Shown in pieces: positions 14,215 to 24,037 of a stretch of DNA of 64,000 nt. The notes beneath the pieces were generated by a model. The model was not told where the DNA came from. It did not search any database and was given only the letters and a program-made list of their open reading frames with translations. The DNA is taken from positions 13,469 to 77,468 of the forward strand of contig JAGXNR010000005.1 in NCBI GenBank assembly GCA_019894875.1, given 5' to 3'. Position 1 is the first letter of the stretch. Every line of letters begins with the position of its first letter. The DNA comes from Promethearchaeota archaeon (lineage in GTDB: Archaea; Asgardarchaeota; Lokiarchaeia; Sigynarchaeales; SOKP01). The position numbers and the translations under genes are program-made.

Positions 14215-16809
14215 TCATTCTAAGATATCATATCGATTAAAGAGTTTAACAATTAGTTTTACAAACCAAAAATATTTCTTAGACATCCTACTAATTAGTG
14301 TGTTTAAAAATGGCATAGTATCATCGGCGTTTGAAGGGATATTACTTTCAAAATCAGGGTAATTTAAACCTCCAGTAGCTTTAGGGGGCTTACCAAAACT
14401 TTTGACGTTATTCCAATTATTTTTATTAGTACTTGAACCTAACCATGTTTTATCTGTTTTTATTTGAACTAGGTCCCCTGATTGTAATTTAATTATACCA
14501 TATATATTAATTGGTCCAATCCCTCCAATATAATCAATATTCTCAATTTTTATCATATTCTCACCTTTACGGATGAATTCTTCTATATTATAAATCCGAA
14601 TATTGTTATTGACACCCACAAAATTTAATGTTCGTCTTGTAATTACATGACCAATATATTCATCATTAATATAAATTTTAGCGAAACATCCGGCTATTAC
14701 TTGTAAGTAGGCTTGGTCTATATCATCATCAACTTGAATGAGTTTTTTATAAAAGGTTGAATAAATGTTATGGATTCTTTTTGAATCTAAATAAATTAAC
14801 TCACTTGGAATATTGGGATCTTTCCATTTACTTTTGCTCTTGATTTCATCTAATTTATCATCATAAAATCTTAATAACCAGAGATATTTTTGTTTGATAG
14901 AATTGAATCCCTCTTTCTTAGAACAATTTAGCCATAAATATTCATATTCTACTAATAAATTTTTTAATTCTTCCTTTAAATTTGGAATTTCTTCTAATAA
15001 CCGGTCTTTACGATTACCTCTTCCCTTTTTTATATAATAATCCGCAAAATTTCTTGAGTTAACTCTTTTTCTGCAATAGAATTTAATATGCTTTGCTACA
15101 AAAGCAAGATTCTGGATGCTTATTTTATTCTTTGGGGCAATTTCCTCCAATTCTTCACATTTTTCAATTACATTATCCATATCAGAAATGATATTTTTGA
15201 AACCTTTTATTTTTATATTTTTCTTGTATTTAGAGCTTTTTTTATTAAATGGATGAGCAAAAAAGTGATTATAATAACCAGAAGGACGAGTATGTAATGA
15301 GTTCTTATCCTGTATTAATCGAAACTTACTAAATATCTCTATTAATCTGTGATCATTTAACCCGAATAAATGAATAAATAAACCTTTCCAGAATTTAAGT
15401 CTATTAATTTCTTTAATAGGATCCCAACTTACCATCGCAGAGAAAATATATCCATAAATTCTGTTTTCTCTAATTTCTTTGTTCCTATAATCACCCCAGC
15501 TTGAAGTAACTCCCCCAATTGCTCCAGAATTAAACCCATATTTGAATAAGTTTACAATATTTTGCTCATATTTTTCAATCGAAGGAAAAATTCTATTGAA
15601 ATCCATTATCGAGGGACTAACAATTAATTGAAAATTGAAATTCCTAATTTTATCTACGATTGGATGGCTAGTTTTATTATTATACTTCCAATACATTACT
15701 ATCATGTCTTTAGGTAAATTTTCGAGGATTTCTCTAAATTTATAAAGAATATCATGGTAGATTATTACTTTTTGATACCCATGTTTTTTAACTATGTTAT
15801 ATATTTTTTTATAGTGGGTCAGATATGCGTTTCCGAGACCTTCTTCTTCAATATATTGTTTTGAAGCAACTTTCCCAACATCAAAACTTTCGTCTGCTCC
15901 AATATGGAAGAATTCACTAGTAAACACTTCTCTTAATTCGCCAATCATTTTATCGAGAACGTCATAAATTTCTTCATGTGCAATATTTAAACTATTTGAA
16001 CCTGGAAATTCCCCATATTTCCAGAAATCAGGGTTGTGTAAAATATTATCCCAGTGCCCTATCGTTTGGAAAATTGGAATTATTTCAACAAAACATCTTT
16101 TTGCATAGTCAATTAATTCTTTAATTTCTTCTTTTGAATATGCCCCTCTATCCTTTCCAATGTTAGGATAGCTTTTAAACTTAAACATATCTTGCATATA
16201 AACTAAATAGTATTGGTTAATCTTAAAATGGCTTAAGTTCTTAATGAATTTCTTTAAATTTTCAATTTTCGGTGCCTGACCTCTTGAAATATCATCAGAA
16301 ACACCACGGATTTGCAAAGCAGGAAAATCTAATATTTTTATATTATTTATTGAGAGTTTATCTTGGCTTGAATTTAATAATTGAATAAAGGTCTGAACGC
16401 CATAAAAGACTCCTTGCACAGATTTTGCTTCTATTATAATTTTCAAATCATCCGAAATCATGAGATATCCTTGATCTTGGTAATTTTTCTTTGCAGTCAC
16501 TTCATTATAAAGTGTGCCAGGGAAAAATTTAATATTCTCATCTAAAAATGACTTTATTTCAGGAGATTTCTCATTATTTGGAACTCTTACAACTTCTAAT
16601 TTATCCTTCAAATTAGAAGACAATAGAGAATCTTGTAATTGCTCAATAATATAATGAAATTCTGCTGTTAAATCTGTATATAATTTTGAATTTTCACTAA
16701 TTTTTATTTTATTAGAATGATTCATCTTAACATATCGAGGGTAAGGGATCAAAAATATGTCTTCCATTGTTTCGTCTGTTTTAACTAAATTCTCTAAATA
16801 AATAAACAT
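14215..16809 (-). CDS. GH20 beta-hexosaminidase-type glycosidase
   Basis: The 864-residue protein has the GH20 order. A small alpha/beta N-terminal domain ends in [14 protein letters not shown], then the barrel starts at [16 protein letters not shown]. Its catalytic Asp-Glu pair lies in FFHIGADES (about residue 306), as in substrate-assisted hexosaminidases that release terminal N-acetylhexosamines. After the barrel (about residue 500) comes a helical segment of 150 residues. A C-terminal jelly-roll-like region contains [20 protein letters not shown] and [10 protein letters not shown] and is probably carbohydrate-binding. There is no signal peptide, so a cytoplasmic site is likely. It is a single gene with a long AT-rich leader and could act with the GH4 and the 39.9-41.7 kb glycosidases in amino-sugar use. 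Confidence 0.85.
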   Translation of the reverse strand: MFIYLENLVKTDETMEDIFLIPYPRYVKMNHSNKIKISENSKLYTDLTAEFHYIIEQLQDSLLSSNLKDKLEVVRVPNNEKSPEIKSFLDENIKFFPGTLYNEVTAKKNYQDQGYLMISDDLKIIIEAKSVQGVFYGVQTFIQLLNSSQDKLSINNIKILDFPALQIRGVSDDISRGQAPKIENLKKFIKNLSHFKINQYYLVYMQDMFKFKSYPNIGKDRGAYSKEEIKELIDYAKRCFVEIIPIFQTIGHWDNILHNPDFWKYGEFPGSNSLNIAHEEIYDVLDKMIGELREVFTSEFFHIGADESFDVGKVASKQYIEEEGLGNAYLTHYKKIYNIVKKHGYQKVIIYHDILYKFREILENLPKDMIVMYWKYNNKTSHPIVDKIRNFNFQLIVSPSIMDFNRIFPSIEKYEQNIVNLFKYGFNSGAIGGVTSSWGDYRNKEIRENRIYGYIFSAMVSWDPIKEINRLKFWKGLFIHLFGLNDHRLIEIFSKFRLIQDKNSLHTRPSGYYNHFFAHPFNKKSSKYKKNIKIKGFKNIISDMDNVIEKCEELEEIAPKNKISIQNLAFVAKHIKFYCRKRVNSRNFADYYIKKGRGNRKDRLLEEIPNLKEELKNLLVEYEYLWLNCSKKEGFNSIKQKYLWLLRFYDDKLDEIKSKSKWKDPNIPSELIYLDSKRIHNIYSTFYKKLIQVDDDIDQAYLQVIAGCFAKIYINDEYIGHVITRRTLNFVGVNNNIRIYNIEEFIRKGENMIKIENIDYIGGIGPINIYGIIKLQSGDLVQIKTDKTWLGSSTNKNNWNNVKSFGKPPKATGGLNYPDFESNIPSNADDTMPFLNTLISRMSKKYFWFVKLIVKLFNRYDILE

Positions 16810-16942
16810 AATATTACTTAAATTGTATGAAAAAAATAAACTTAGCTAAAAAAAGAAAATTTTACAAAAACAGATTTTCAACACAGTATAAAGATTTATT
16901 ATAAAAGAAAAAGTGAATGTTAAAAACATTTAATTCTCAAGC

Positions 16943-18640
16943 TTAAACCTCTTCCCCTCTCTTCCTAGCTTCAATGTCCTTTAGGTCCTTACGAAGAACT
17001 TTACCTACTAAAGTTTCAGGGAGCTCTTTTCGAAAGTCTATTTGTTTTGGGACTTTATACGGTGCTACATTTTTTCTGAGAAACTCTTTTATCTCAGCTT
17101 TCATTTCATCAGTCTCACGGTAACCATCTTTCAGGACTATATAGGCTTTTACAATTTCATTTCCCGCTCTTTCAGGGTCTGGGAGACCAATAATAGCTAC
17201 ATTTTCTACAGCTTCATATTCAAATAATACATCTTCCAACTCTCTTGGATAAACTTTAAATCCACTGATATTTATCATATCTTTCTTTCGATCTACGATA
17301 AATAAATACCCATCCTCATCCATCATCCCGATATCACCCGTTAATAACCATTCTCCTTTTAATTGATTCACGGTTTCTTCTGGTTTATTCCAATATCCTT
17401 TCATAACTTGTGGTCCTTTAATCATAATTTCACCTGATTCACCTTGTGGGATGATTTTATTGTAATCGTCAATATCAACAATTTTAAATTCCGTGTTTGG
17501 TATAGCAAGCCCAACTGAGCCAATTTTCCTTGTACCTTTAAATGGATTAGTATGAGTTACAGGTGAAGTTTCAGTCATTCCATATCCTTCAATAACCGTA
17601 GCTCCCGTTCTTTTCTCAAACTCTTTAAGAACTTCAGGGGGCATTGGTGCTGCTCCCGTGTTACATATTTTTATTGATCTAAGATCTTTAGCATAGTCTT
17701 CGAGATCATCTCTTTCTAATAAACGCATATATATCGTTGGTACACCAGGAAACATAGCTGGATGAGTGGCCTTAATTACTTCGAACAAACCTTTTTGATC
17801 TCGAGGATCAGAATGTAATGCTATTGTTATGCCATTCATTATAAGGCTATTCATACAAACAGTCATTCCATAAATATGAAATAAAGGCAATACTGTCAAT
17901 GCTGTGTCTTTTCCTGGTTGTATTGCACCTTGTAACCATGTATTTAATTGAATACAATTTGATACTATGTTATAATGTGTAAGCATTGCTCCTTTAGGCA
18001 AACCTGTTGTTCCCCCCGTGTACTGCAATACAGCAATGTCTTCTTTTGCAATTGTTTCAATTTTCGGGGGATTTGGTTTCGTTTTATCGACTAAGTTTAG
18101 AAATTGTATTGTACCTGCTATTTCAGGTGGTTCTCTTTTTCCCAATGGATTAGCTAGTGGAGCATAATCAAAGATATTAGTTACTATTATATGCCTGAGA
18201 CGTGTTCTTTCCTTTATATTATTAATCTTCTCAAGTTGGGTATCCCATACGATTATTATTTCAGCTCCAGAATCGTTTAGTTGGTAAGCTAATTCGTGTT
18301 CTGTATGGAGTACACTACAGGCGGTAACAATTCCCCCTGCTTTTTGAATACCATAGAAACTGAACGGAAATTGTGGCATATTGGGTAACATGATTGCTAC
18401 TACATCACCTTTCTTGACACCTAAATTAACAAGAGCTGTAGCCAACCTTTCAGCGATGTCTTTGAATTTTTTATATGAAATTTTATGTTTCATAAACCAA
18501 ATTGCTGTTCGACCACCAAATTCTTTTGCGGTATTGTCGAGAAATTCAGAGATATTAATCTCTGGATAGTCTAATTCATGGGGAACATCTTCATCATAAA
18601 ACTTTAACCAAGGTTTTTCTGCATATGGGTTTTCGCTCAT
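16943..18640 (-). CDS. Long-chain-type acyl-CoA synthetase (AMP-forming)
   Basis: The 565-residue ligase activates a carboxylic acid with ATP to an acyl-adenylate and then to acyl-CoA. ANL-family motifs are all present: the P-loop YTGGTTGLPKGAMLTH, the adenine-binding GYGMTETSP, the hinge region LTGDIGMMDEDGYLFIVDR followed by KKDMINISGFKVYPREL, and the late catalytic lysine in LVGKVLRKDL. Length and motif style match FadD-like medium/long-chain or aryl-CoA ligases. It lies 95 bases downstream of a HEAT-repeat gene that is itself fused to the liv transport operon. The ligase may therefore trap an imported acid as its CoA ester. Confidence 0.92.
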   Translation of the reverse strand: MSENPYAEKPWLKFYDEDVPHELDYPEINISEFLDNTAKEFGGRTAIWFMKHKISYKKFKDIAERLATALVNLGVKKGDVVAIMLPNMPQFPFSFYGIQKAGGIVTACSVLHTEHELAYQLNDSGAEIIIVWDTQLEKINNIKERTRLRHIIVTNIFDYAPLANPLGKREPPEIAGTIQFLNLVDKTKPNPPKIETIAKEDIAVLQYTGGTTGLPKGAMLTHYNIVSNCIQLNTWLQGAIQPGKDTALTVLPLFHIYGMTVCMNSLIMNGITIALHSDPRDQKGLFEVIKATHPAMFPGVPTIYMRLLERDDLEDYAKDLRSIKICNTGAAPMPPEVLKEFEKRTGATVIEGYGMTETSPVTHTNPFKGTRKIGSVGLAIPNTEFKIVDIDDYNKIIPQGESGEIMIKGPQVMKGYWNKPEETVNQLKGEWLLTGDIGMMDEDGYLFIVDRKKDMINISGFKVYPRELEDVLFEYEAVENVAIIGLPDPERAGNEIVKAYIVLKDGYRETDEMKAEIKEFLRKNVAPYKVPKQIDFRKELPETLVGKVLRKDLKDIEARKRGEEV

Positions 18641-18735
18641 TTTAAAATTCGAACTCTATTTTTTTTTTTAATAATTATATACATACTGATTTATTTTATA
18701 GTATAATCAAGAAAAACCTTTCTTAATAAAAAAAT

Positions 18736-20169
18736 TTATTGTTCCGTTAAATCATCAATAGCATTAATCGCAGATTCACACACGTAATCACATTTATCAT
18801 GTATAAGGGCATTTAAACTTGTAATTATTTCCTCAGTATTTACTCCTATTTTAGCCAATGCTTCAGATGTTCTCCATCTAACATCAGGATTTCTATCCTC
18901 TAAAGCCTTTATTAACATAGGAATTGCTTTAGTGGCAGAAGAACCCAATTTACCGAGAGATAGTGCAGCTTCGCGACGTACAATACTTTTTGGATCATTC
19001 ATAGCACTTTCGAGTGCATCAATTGCATCTACGGAGTCAATTCCAATTTTTCCTAGTGCTCGTGCAGACTCTACCCTGATGGTGACTTTTCTTGCTAACG
19101 GATCTTTTAGAAATGCCAAAATTCCTCTTTTTATTATGAAGCCATATTTAGGTGTATATTTTTCCTCTTGAGCAGGATTCTTTAGAAGGTTAACTAGGGT
19201 CGGTATTGCTTCTTCAGCTTCGGTACCGATACCACCAAGAGCAGAGATGATAATAATTTTCATTTTGTTTTTTGCTTTTTCTAAGCCTGTTATCAATGAG
19301 AGTACAGCGGGTTTTCCAATGCTTCTAAGAGCAGCAGCTGATTTCCCCCTAACCATTTCAGCTTTATCTGTTAATAAAATTGAGATATTTTCAATAATTT
19401 TAGGATCAGCAATTTTCATCTCTCCTAAAGTGTCAATCGCCTCTTTTCTGACTATTTCATTTTTATGGTTCAGGATTTTAAGAAGACTTGGAACAGCTGC
19501 TTCTCCTATCTCTGTAAGAGTATTAGAAACTCTATACCGCACTCTCCAATCTGGATCTTCAAGTGCGTTTATTAAATTAGGGATTGCTTTTGTTGATTCT
19601 TTTCCTATTAAACTGAGTGATTGAGCTGATGCAGTTCTAACTGTCCAACTTATATCTTTAAGACTTTTCATTAAATAGGGAATAGCTTCATAAGCTTCCG
19701 TTCCAAATTCCCCCAGAGCTCTCGCTACTTCAGTTCTTACATTTTCACTATCATCATCTAATGCTTTTACTAAACTAGAAATTGATTCAAGCGTGGGATT
19801 TCCGATTTTCCCAAGAGCAATCGCAGCTTCTTTTCTTATCGATTCCTCATTATCACCTAACAATCCAGATAAATATGATACTGCCTCTTTAGCTACATTT
19901 CCTATTTTCCCTAATGAACGAGCTGCTTCTCGACATATACTCCAATCATCATCCTCTAAGCAACTGACTATTTTTGCTACTGCATGTGCTGATTTTTTAC
20001 CTACTTCTCCCAATACGTGTATAGAATTAAACTTTATAGATCTGATATCGCTATCTATATATTTAATTACCTCATTTAGGACAGACTCATCCTTCTCGAT
20101 CCTTGATAAAACTAGATCAATTCTTGCATCTCTTAACAACTTTTCTAATGGAGCTGACAATTTTATCAC
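18736..20169 (-). CDS. HEAT-repeat (PBS-lyase-type) scaffold protein
   Basis: The 477-residue protein is built of about a dozen HEAT-like repeats of roughly 31-38 residues with the consensus VR-x-E/x-A-A-x-A-L-G-K-I-G, for example ICREAARSLGKIG, IRKEAAIALGKIG and VRREAALSLGKLG. It has no membrane segment or enzyme domain. Such proteins form solenoid scaffolds for protein partners. Start is GTG at 20167-20169, one base after the livF stop (TAA 20171-20173), so it must be translated from the same transcript as the transporter genes. A regulatory or assembly role for the ABC transporter or the acyl-CoA ligase downstream is my inference. Confidence 0.85.
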   Translation of the reverse strand: MIKLSAPLEKLLRDARIDLVLSRIEKDESVLNEVIKYIDSDIRSIKFNSIHVLGEVGKKSAHAVAKIVSCLEDDDWSICREAARSLGKIGNVAKEAVSYLSGLLGDNEESIRKEAAIALGKIGNPTLESISSLVKALDDDSENVRTEVARALGEFGTEAYEAIPYLMKSLKDISWTVRTASAQSLSLIGKESTKAIPNLINALEDPDWRVRYRVSNTLTEIGEAAVPSLLKILNHKNEIVRKEAIDTLGEMKIADPKIIENISILLTDKAEMVRGKSAAALRSIGKPAVLSLITGLEKAKNKMKIIIISALGGIGTEAEEAIPTLVNLLKNPAQEEKYTPKYGFIIKRGILAFLKDPLARKVTIRVESARALGKIGIDSVDAIDALESAMNDPKSIVRREAALSLGKLGSSATKAIPMLIKALEDRNPDVRWRTSEALAKIGVNTEEIITSLNALIHDKCDYVCESAINAIDDLTEQ

Positions 20170-20170
20170 C

Positions 20171-20884
20171 TTAAATTCCTAAATAAACTTCCTTAATACG
20201 AGGTTCTTTCTGCAATTCTTCTTTAGTCCCTCTCATTTCAATTTTTCCCTCTTCTAAAACATGAATATAATCAGAAACTTCCATAGCCAAAACCGCATCC
20301 TGTTCAACTAATAAAGTAGTTGTACCTTGCTTTCTTATAGTCTCAATAGCATCAAAAATTTTCTTTTTAACTTTCGGTGCTAAACCCAAAGATGGTTCAT
20401 CCAACAAAAGTAATTTGGGATTAGACATGAGTGAGCGTGCTATAGCAAGCATTTGCTGTTCCCCACCGCTTAAAGTGCCAGCTTGTTGTTTTTGCCTTTC
20501 CTTAAGTCTTGGGAATATATCAAAAATAAAATCTCTTAATTCTTTATATTTTTCTTTATTTTTTAGTAAATAAGCACCCATTTTGAGGTTATCCGCAACA
20601 CTCATTTCATAAAATAGCCTACGACGCTCTGGGCAATGCGAAATCCCTTTTTTAGCGATTTTATGAGCGTCTAATTCGTCAATTCTTTCTCCAAGAAATT
20701 CTATTTTTCCTCTATCAGGTTCCTCTAAACCAGATATCACTCTGAGAAGTGTTGATTTTCCCGCTCCATTTGGACCAATTACCGCATCCAGAACATTTTT
20801 TTCAACTTTTAAATTGATTTCTTCAAGAGCACGTGCTTTCCCATAATAATGATAAATTTTTTTTAATTCAAGCAAATTCTGCAC
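20171..20884 (-). CDS. livF: Branched-chain-type ABC transporter ATPase, LivF-like
   Basis: The 237-residue ATPase has Walker A GPNGAGKSTLL, signature LSGGEQQMLAIARSL, Walker B LLLLDEPSLGL and the H-loop region of LivF, including the LivF-typical LFYEMSVADNLKMGAY. It couples ATP hydrolysis to import through LivH/LivM. It overlaps the livG gene by 17 bases at its start, showing translational coupling. The next gene downstream is the HEAT-repeat protein, one base away. Confidence 0.93.
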   Translation of the reverse strand: MQNLLELKKIYHYYGKARALEEINLKVEKNVLDAVIGPNGAGKSTLLRVISGLEEPDRGKIEFLGERIDELDAHKIAKKGISHCPERRRLFYEMSVADNLKMGAYLLKNKEKYKELRDFIFDIFPRLKERQKQQAGTLSGGEQQMLAIARSLMSNPKLLLLDEPSLGLAPKVKKKIFDAIETIRKQGTTTLLVEQDAVLAMEVSDYIHVLEEGKIEMRGTKEELQKEPRIKEVYLGI

Positions 20885-21608
20885 CTCTTCCTAAATATGC
20901 TTCAAGTACAATTTTATTATTAGCAACCTCTTGAGGAGATGCATCTATAATGAGTTTACCTTGATGCATTGCTATAACTCTTGGTACTAATGTCATGAGT
21001 TCACGTAATACATGACCAGTCATGAAAATCGTAAGACCATCTTCATGTAATTTTTTTATCAAATTAGTAACTACCACTTGTTCTTCAAAAGAAAGTCCAC
21101 TGAAAGGCTCATCAAGGAGAAGTAATTCAGGATTTGTCCCAATAGCCTTACCAATCTGTAGTTTTCTTAAGTCACCGTGAGGTAAAATAATTGGCGGCAC
21201 TCTAGCTTTATCTATGAGGCCAACAGAAGCGAGAATAGAGCTTGCATACTTATCAGTTCCGGTTTTTTTTGAAACTTCTCTCCCTCTTTTTGAAAGGCAT
21301 GAGACTGTTACATTATCGAGTAAGCTTAGTAATTTAAATGATCGTACTAATTGAAAAGTTCGGGCAATTCCTAAGTTTACAATCTTGTAAGGTCTTAATC
21401 CCGTAATATCAACTCCATCAAATCGAATTGAACCTGAGTTTGGTTTCTCAAATCCCGATATTAAATTGAATACGGTGGTTTTTCCCGCTCCATTTGGGCC
21501 AATTAAACCCACAAAATCTCCACGTTTGATTTCAAAACTAAAATCATTAACTGCGGTCAATCCTCCAAACTTTTTGGTTAAATTTTTAACTTCTAAAAGA
21601 ATTCCCAT
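20868..21608 (-). CDS. livG: Branched-chain-type ABC transporter ATPase, LivG-like
   Basis: This ATPase (about 246 residues) has Walker A GPNGAGKTTVFN, a LivG-like insert with FQLVRSFKLLSLLDNV, and a Walker B LLLLDEPFSGLSFEE. The canonical LSGGQ signature is replaced by LPHGDLRKLQIGKAI, in which only the G and surrounding residues are kept; LivG proteins normally read LSYGxQRRLEIARAL, so this is a moderate variant. A GTG lies four codons upstream, but the ATG at 21608 is preceded by GTGAG at good spacing, so I prefer it. It forms the NBD pair with LivF. Confidence 0.9.
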   Translation of the reverse strand: MGILLEVKNLTKKFGGLTAVNDFSFEIKRGDFVGLIGPNGAGKTTVFNLISGFEKPNSGSIRFDGVDITGLRPYKIVNLGIARTFQLVRSFKLLSLLDNVTVSCLSKRGREVSKKTGTDKYASSILASVGLIDKARVPPIILPHGDLRKLQIGKAIGTNPELLLLDEPFSGLSFEEQVVVTNLIKKLHEDGLTIFMTGHVLRELMTLVPRVIAMHQGKLIIDASPQEVANNKIVLEAYLGRGAEFA

Positions 21609-21652
21609 TATTTCACTCACTTTGATTAAAATTTATTTTTTGATCCCAATTT

Positions 21653-22819
21653 CTATTTTCCTAATAACGTATCCCAAAAATCTTTTAAATACTCTAAGAC
21701 GGGTCGTAAAATACCACGCTCAGAAAATCTAACAACAACAATCAAAATTATAGCAAAAGTTAATTGCACCCAATTTAGGAGTCCCGCTTCAATAAGAGCA
21801 AATTCAAGGAAGATAAAGAAAAATGCTCCTACTGCTGATCCAGAAATTGTTGCCAGTCCGCCTAAGGATGCCATAATAATAACTAAAAATGAATTTAACT
21901 GACCATAATTTCCCGTAGGATTTACGGCTCCAATATATAAAGCATAAAAAGCACCTGCTAGTCCCGCGAAGAAGGCGCTTATCATAAATGCGTAAATTTT
22001 ATAGTTTGTTGTATTAATTCCTGATGCATCTGCTCCTGTTTCGTCATCCCTGATAGATTTTAAAATCGTCCCAAACTTAGATTTAGCAATCTGGATTAAA
22101 ACTATAAATGAAACTATCATAGAAATTAAAAATATATAAAATTCTACCGTAGGATCATTAGTTAATTTAGGAATAGCTGATATTCCTTCCGAACCAAAAA
22201 ATATATCGGATAGTGATCCCATTAAAAATAACTTTAACAGAATTAGGTTAAATGCTAGTGTCCCTAATGCTAAATATGGACCTTTAAGTCTTAAGCTTGG
22301 AATTCCAATGATTAAACCAAAAAATACCGCTCCTACAGCACCAGTAATAATCACTAACCAAATTGGGGATAATAAATAAACAACAAACATAAAAGCGACA
22401 AACAATAAATCACCCCCCAATATAAAAAAGAGGAGGACATATATTTTCTTCTTTTGAAAAATAATAAGCAAACAAAAAAACGTAGCAACAAATAAAAAAA
22501 TAAAACTAGCAAGCCAATTTTGATATTTAATAAAGTAAGCACAGAGATAGCCCGATATTCCAAAGAAAATGGCATGTCCAAAACTAATTTGTCCCGCAAT
22601 ACCCGTTAGAAAATCCCAACTTGCTGCAAAAATGCAAAAAATCAAGGCAAGAGATAAAGTTCGTATGAAAGTCCTCCGACCTTGAGAAACCAACGGAAGG
22701 AACATAAGAATAATCAAACATAACAGCGTTAATCCTCCACTGAAAGTTTTTACCCAAGCCTTAAAATAACTTGGGAAAGCAGATATTTTTTGACTTAATT
22801 CTTCTTTTAGTTTTGACAT
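21653..22819 (-). CDS. livM: Branched-chain-type ABC permease, LivM-like
   Basis: The 388-residue permease has about ten membrane helices and the LivM signature. AASWDFLTGIAGQISFGHAIFFGISGYL stands near the start, and SIRDDETGADASGINTTNYKIYAF, the EAA-like coupling loop, near residue 265. NYGQLNSFLVIIMASLGGLATISGSAVGA follows. A non-conserved pair of helices at about residues 95-130, containing short Lys-rich linkers, is an insertion relative to typical LivM. It pairs with LivH to form the channel. Confidence 0.9.
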   Translation of the reverse strand: MSKLKEELSQKISAFPSYFKAWVKTFSGGLTLLCLIILMFLPLVSQGRRTFIRTLSLALIFCIFAASWDFLTGIAGQISFGHAIFFGISGYLCAYFIKYQNWLASFIFLFVATFFCLLIIFQKKKIYVLLFFILGGDLLFVAFMFVVYLLSPIWLVIITGAVGAVFFGLIIGIPSLRLKGPYLALGTLAFNLILLKLFLMGSLSDIFFGSEGISAIPKLTNDPTVEFYIFLISMIVSFIVLIQIAKSKFGTILKSIRDDETGADASGINTTNYKIYAFMISAFFAGLAGAFYALYIGAVNPTGNYGQLNSFLVIIMASLGGLATISGSAVGAFFFIFLEFALIEAGLLNWVQLTFAIILIVVVRFSERGILRPVLEYLKDFWDTLLGK

Positions 22820-22859
22820 TTATTATACTCATCCATATAGAAATTTTTCTATTTATTAA

Positions 22860-23822
22860 TTAGTCTACTTCTTTTTTTCCAAATATCCCTTGAGGTCTGA
22901 TTATAAGCATTGCAATAATAATTATGATCGGTATTACATGAGCCCAGGATGCCCCAGGGAATCCTTCAATTAATGCCGGTAAGATTACTGTCGTAAAACT
23001 ACCGACAAATCCTATAATGAAGGCACCAACAACACTTCCAAAAAGACTTCCCATCCCCCCAAGAATCACTACTGCGAATGAATTTGTCAAGTATGTGAAT
23101 CCCATATGTGGTCCATCTATAGTACCTCCTGGTAAATATAGGATAGCTGCGACGCCTGCAAGAAATGCAGATATCATAACAGTATAAAGGAAGACTCTAT
23201 TGGAATTTATACCCATAAGAGTTGCTGCCTCACGGTCTTGGGAGACTGCCCGAATTGACTTCCCAAGCTTTGATTTATTGATAAATAAAGCTAATATTAC
23301 AACAATTATTATGGAAATAATTATAAGAAAAATGTACTGATTAATTAATGGTAACCCTAAAACTTCTGTACTACCTGTAAAAAATTTAAATTCACTAATA
23401 GACCAAGTTTCTGAACCAAATTCTGTAGTCATTATCAATTGTTGAAAAAAGAAAGCTAATCCGAAGGTGACTAAGACTACTCCTACAGCAGATTCCTGTA
23501 AAGGTTTAATAAGTAATATGTATGAAAGCGCCCCAATAATTGTTATAATAAGCAATGCAAGAACTACCGCAAGAAGACCAACCATATAATTTTCAAAACC
23601 AGCAGAAAAAGAACTAAAACTAGCAGTAAAACCAAGAAATCCCGGAAATAAATAATTTGACATTGTTAAAAGCAAATATCCAGTTATCATGAAATAGGCA
23701 CCATGAGCCAAATTCATAATGTGCCCTACCCCATAGACTAAGGAGTATCCTATAGCAACTAATGCCAACACAGCACCTTGCAGAGTACCATTAAATAAAA
23801 AGTTCATAAACTCATTAACCAT
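22860..23822 (-). CDS. livH: Branched-chain-type ABC permease, LivH-like
   Basis: The 320-residue permease shows LivH features: ALVAIGYSLVYGVGHIMNLAHGAYFM at residues 20-45, the coupling loop IRAVSQDREAATLMGINSN, and FAVVILGGMGSLFGSVVGA with FGK at the end. Eight to nine helices are evident. It heads the permease-ATPase operon; 215 bases of AT-rich DNA separate it from the binding-protein gene upstream, room for its own promoter. Confidence 0.92.
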   Translation of the reverse strand: MVNEFMNFLFNGTLQGAVLALVAIGYSLVYGVGHIMNLAHGAYFMITGYLLLTMSNYLFPGFLGFTASFSSFSAGFENYMVGLLAVVLALLIITIIGALSYILLIKPLQESAVGVVLVTFGLAFFFQQLIMTTEFGSETWSISEFKFFTGSTEVLGLPLINQYIFLIIISIIIVVILALFINKSKLGKSIRAVSQDREAATLMGINSNRVFLYTVMISAFLAGVAAILYLPGGTIDGPHMGFTYLTNSFAVVILGGMGSLFGSVVGAFIIGFVGSFTTVILPALIEGFPGASWAHVIPIIIIIAMLIIRPQGIFGKKEVD

Positions 23823-23988
23823 AATTATTCACATGGGAGAAAATTGATACAATTATTGATAATTATTATAGACTTTATTTTTTATAAAGGTAATGTTTTA
23901 ATCATCATTAGACAAAAAAATATAAAATATTTTTCGTGCAAAATATTGTTTAATCCAGATAAAGAAATGTCTTTCAATGTAAAATGTT

Positions 23989-24000
23989 AAAAAAAAAAAA
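23989..24000 (-). terminator. U12 tract after the binding-protein gene
   Basis: A12 on the plus strand gives U12 on the minus transcript 37 bases beyond the stop of the LivK-like gene. It would allow the abundant binding-protein mRNA to end before the permease genes. Confidence 0.45.
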
Positions 24001-24037
24001 TTACTTAATTAATAAAATTTTTATGTAAAAATTAATT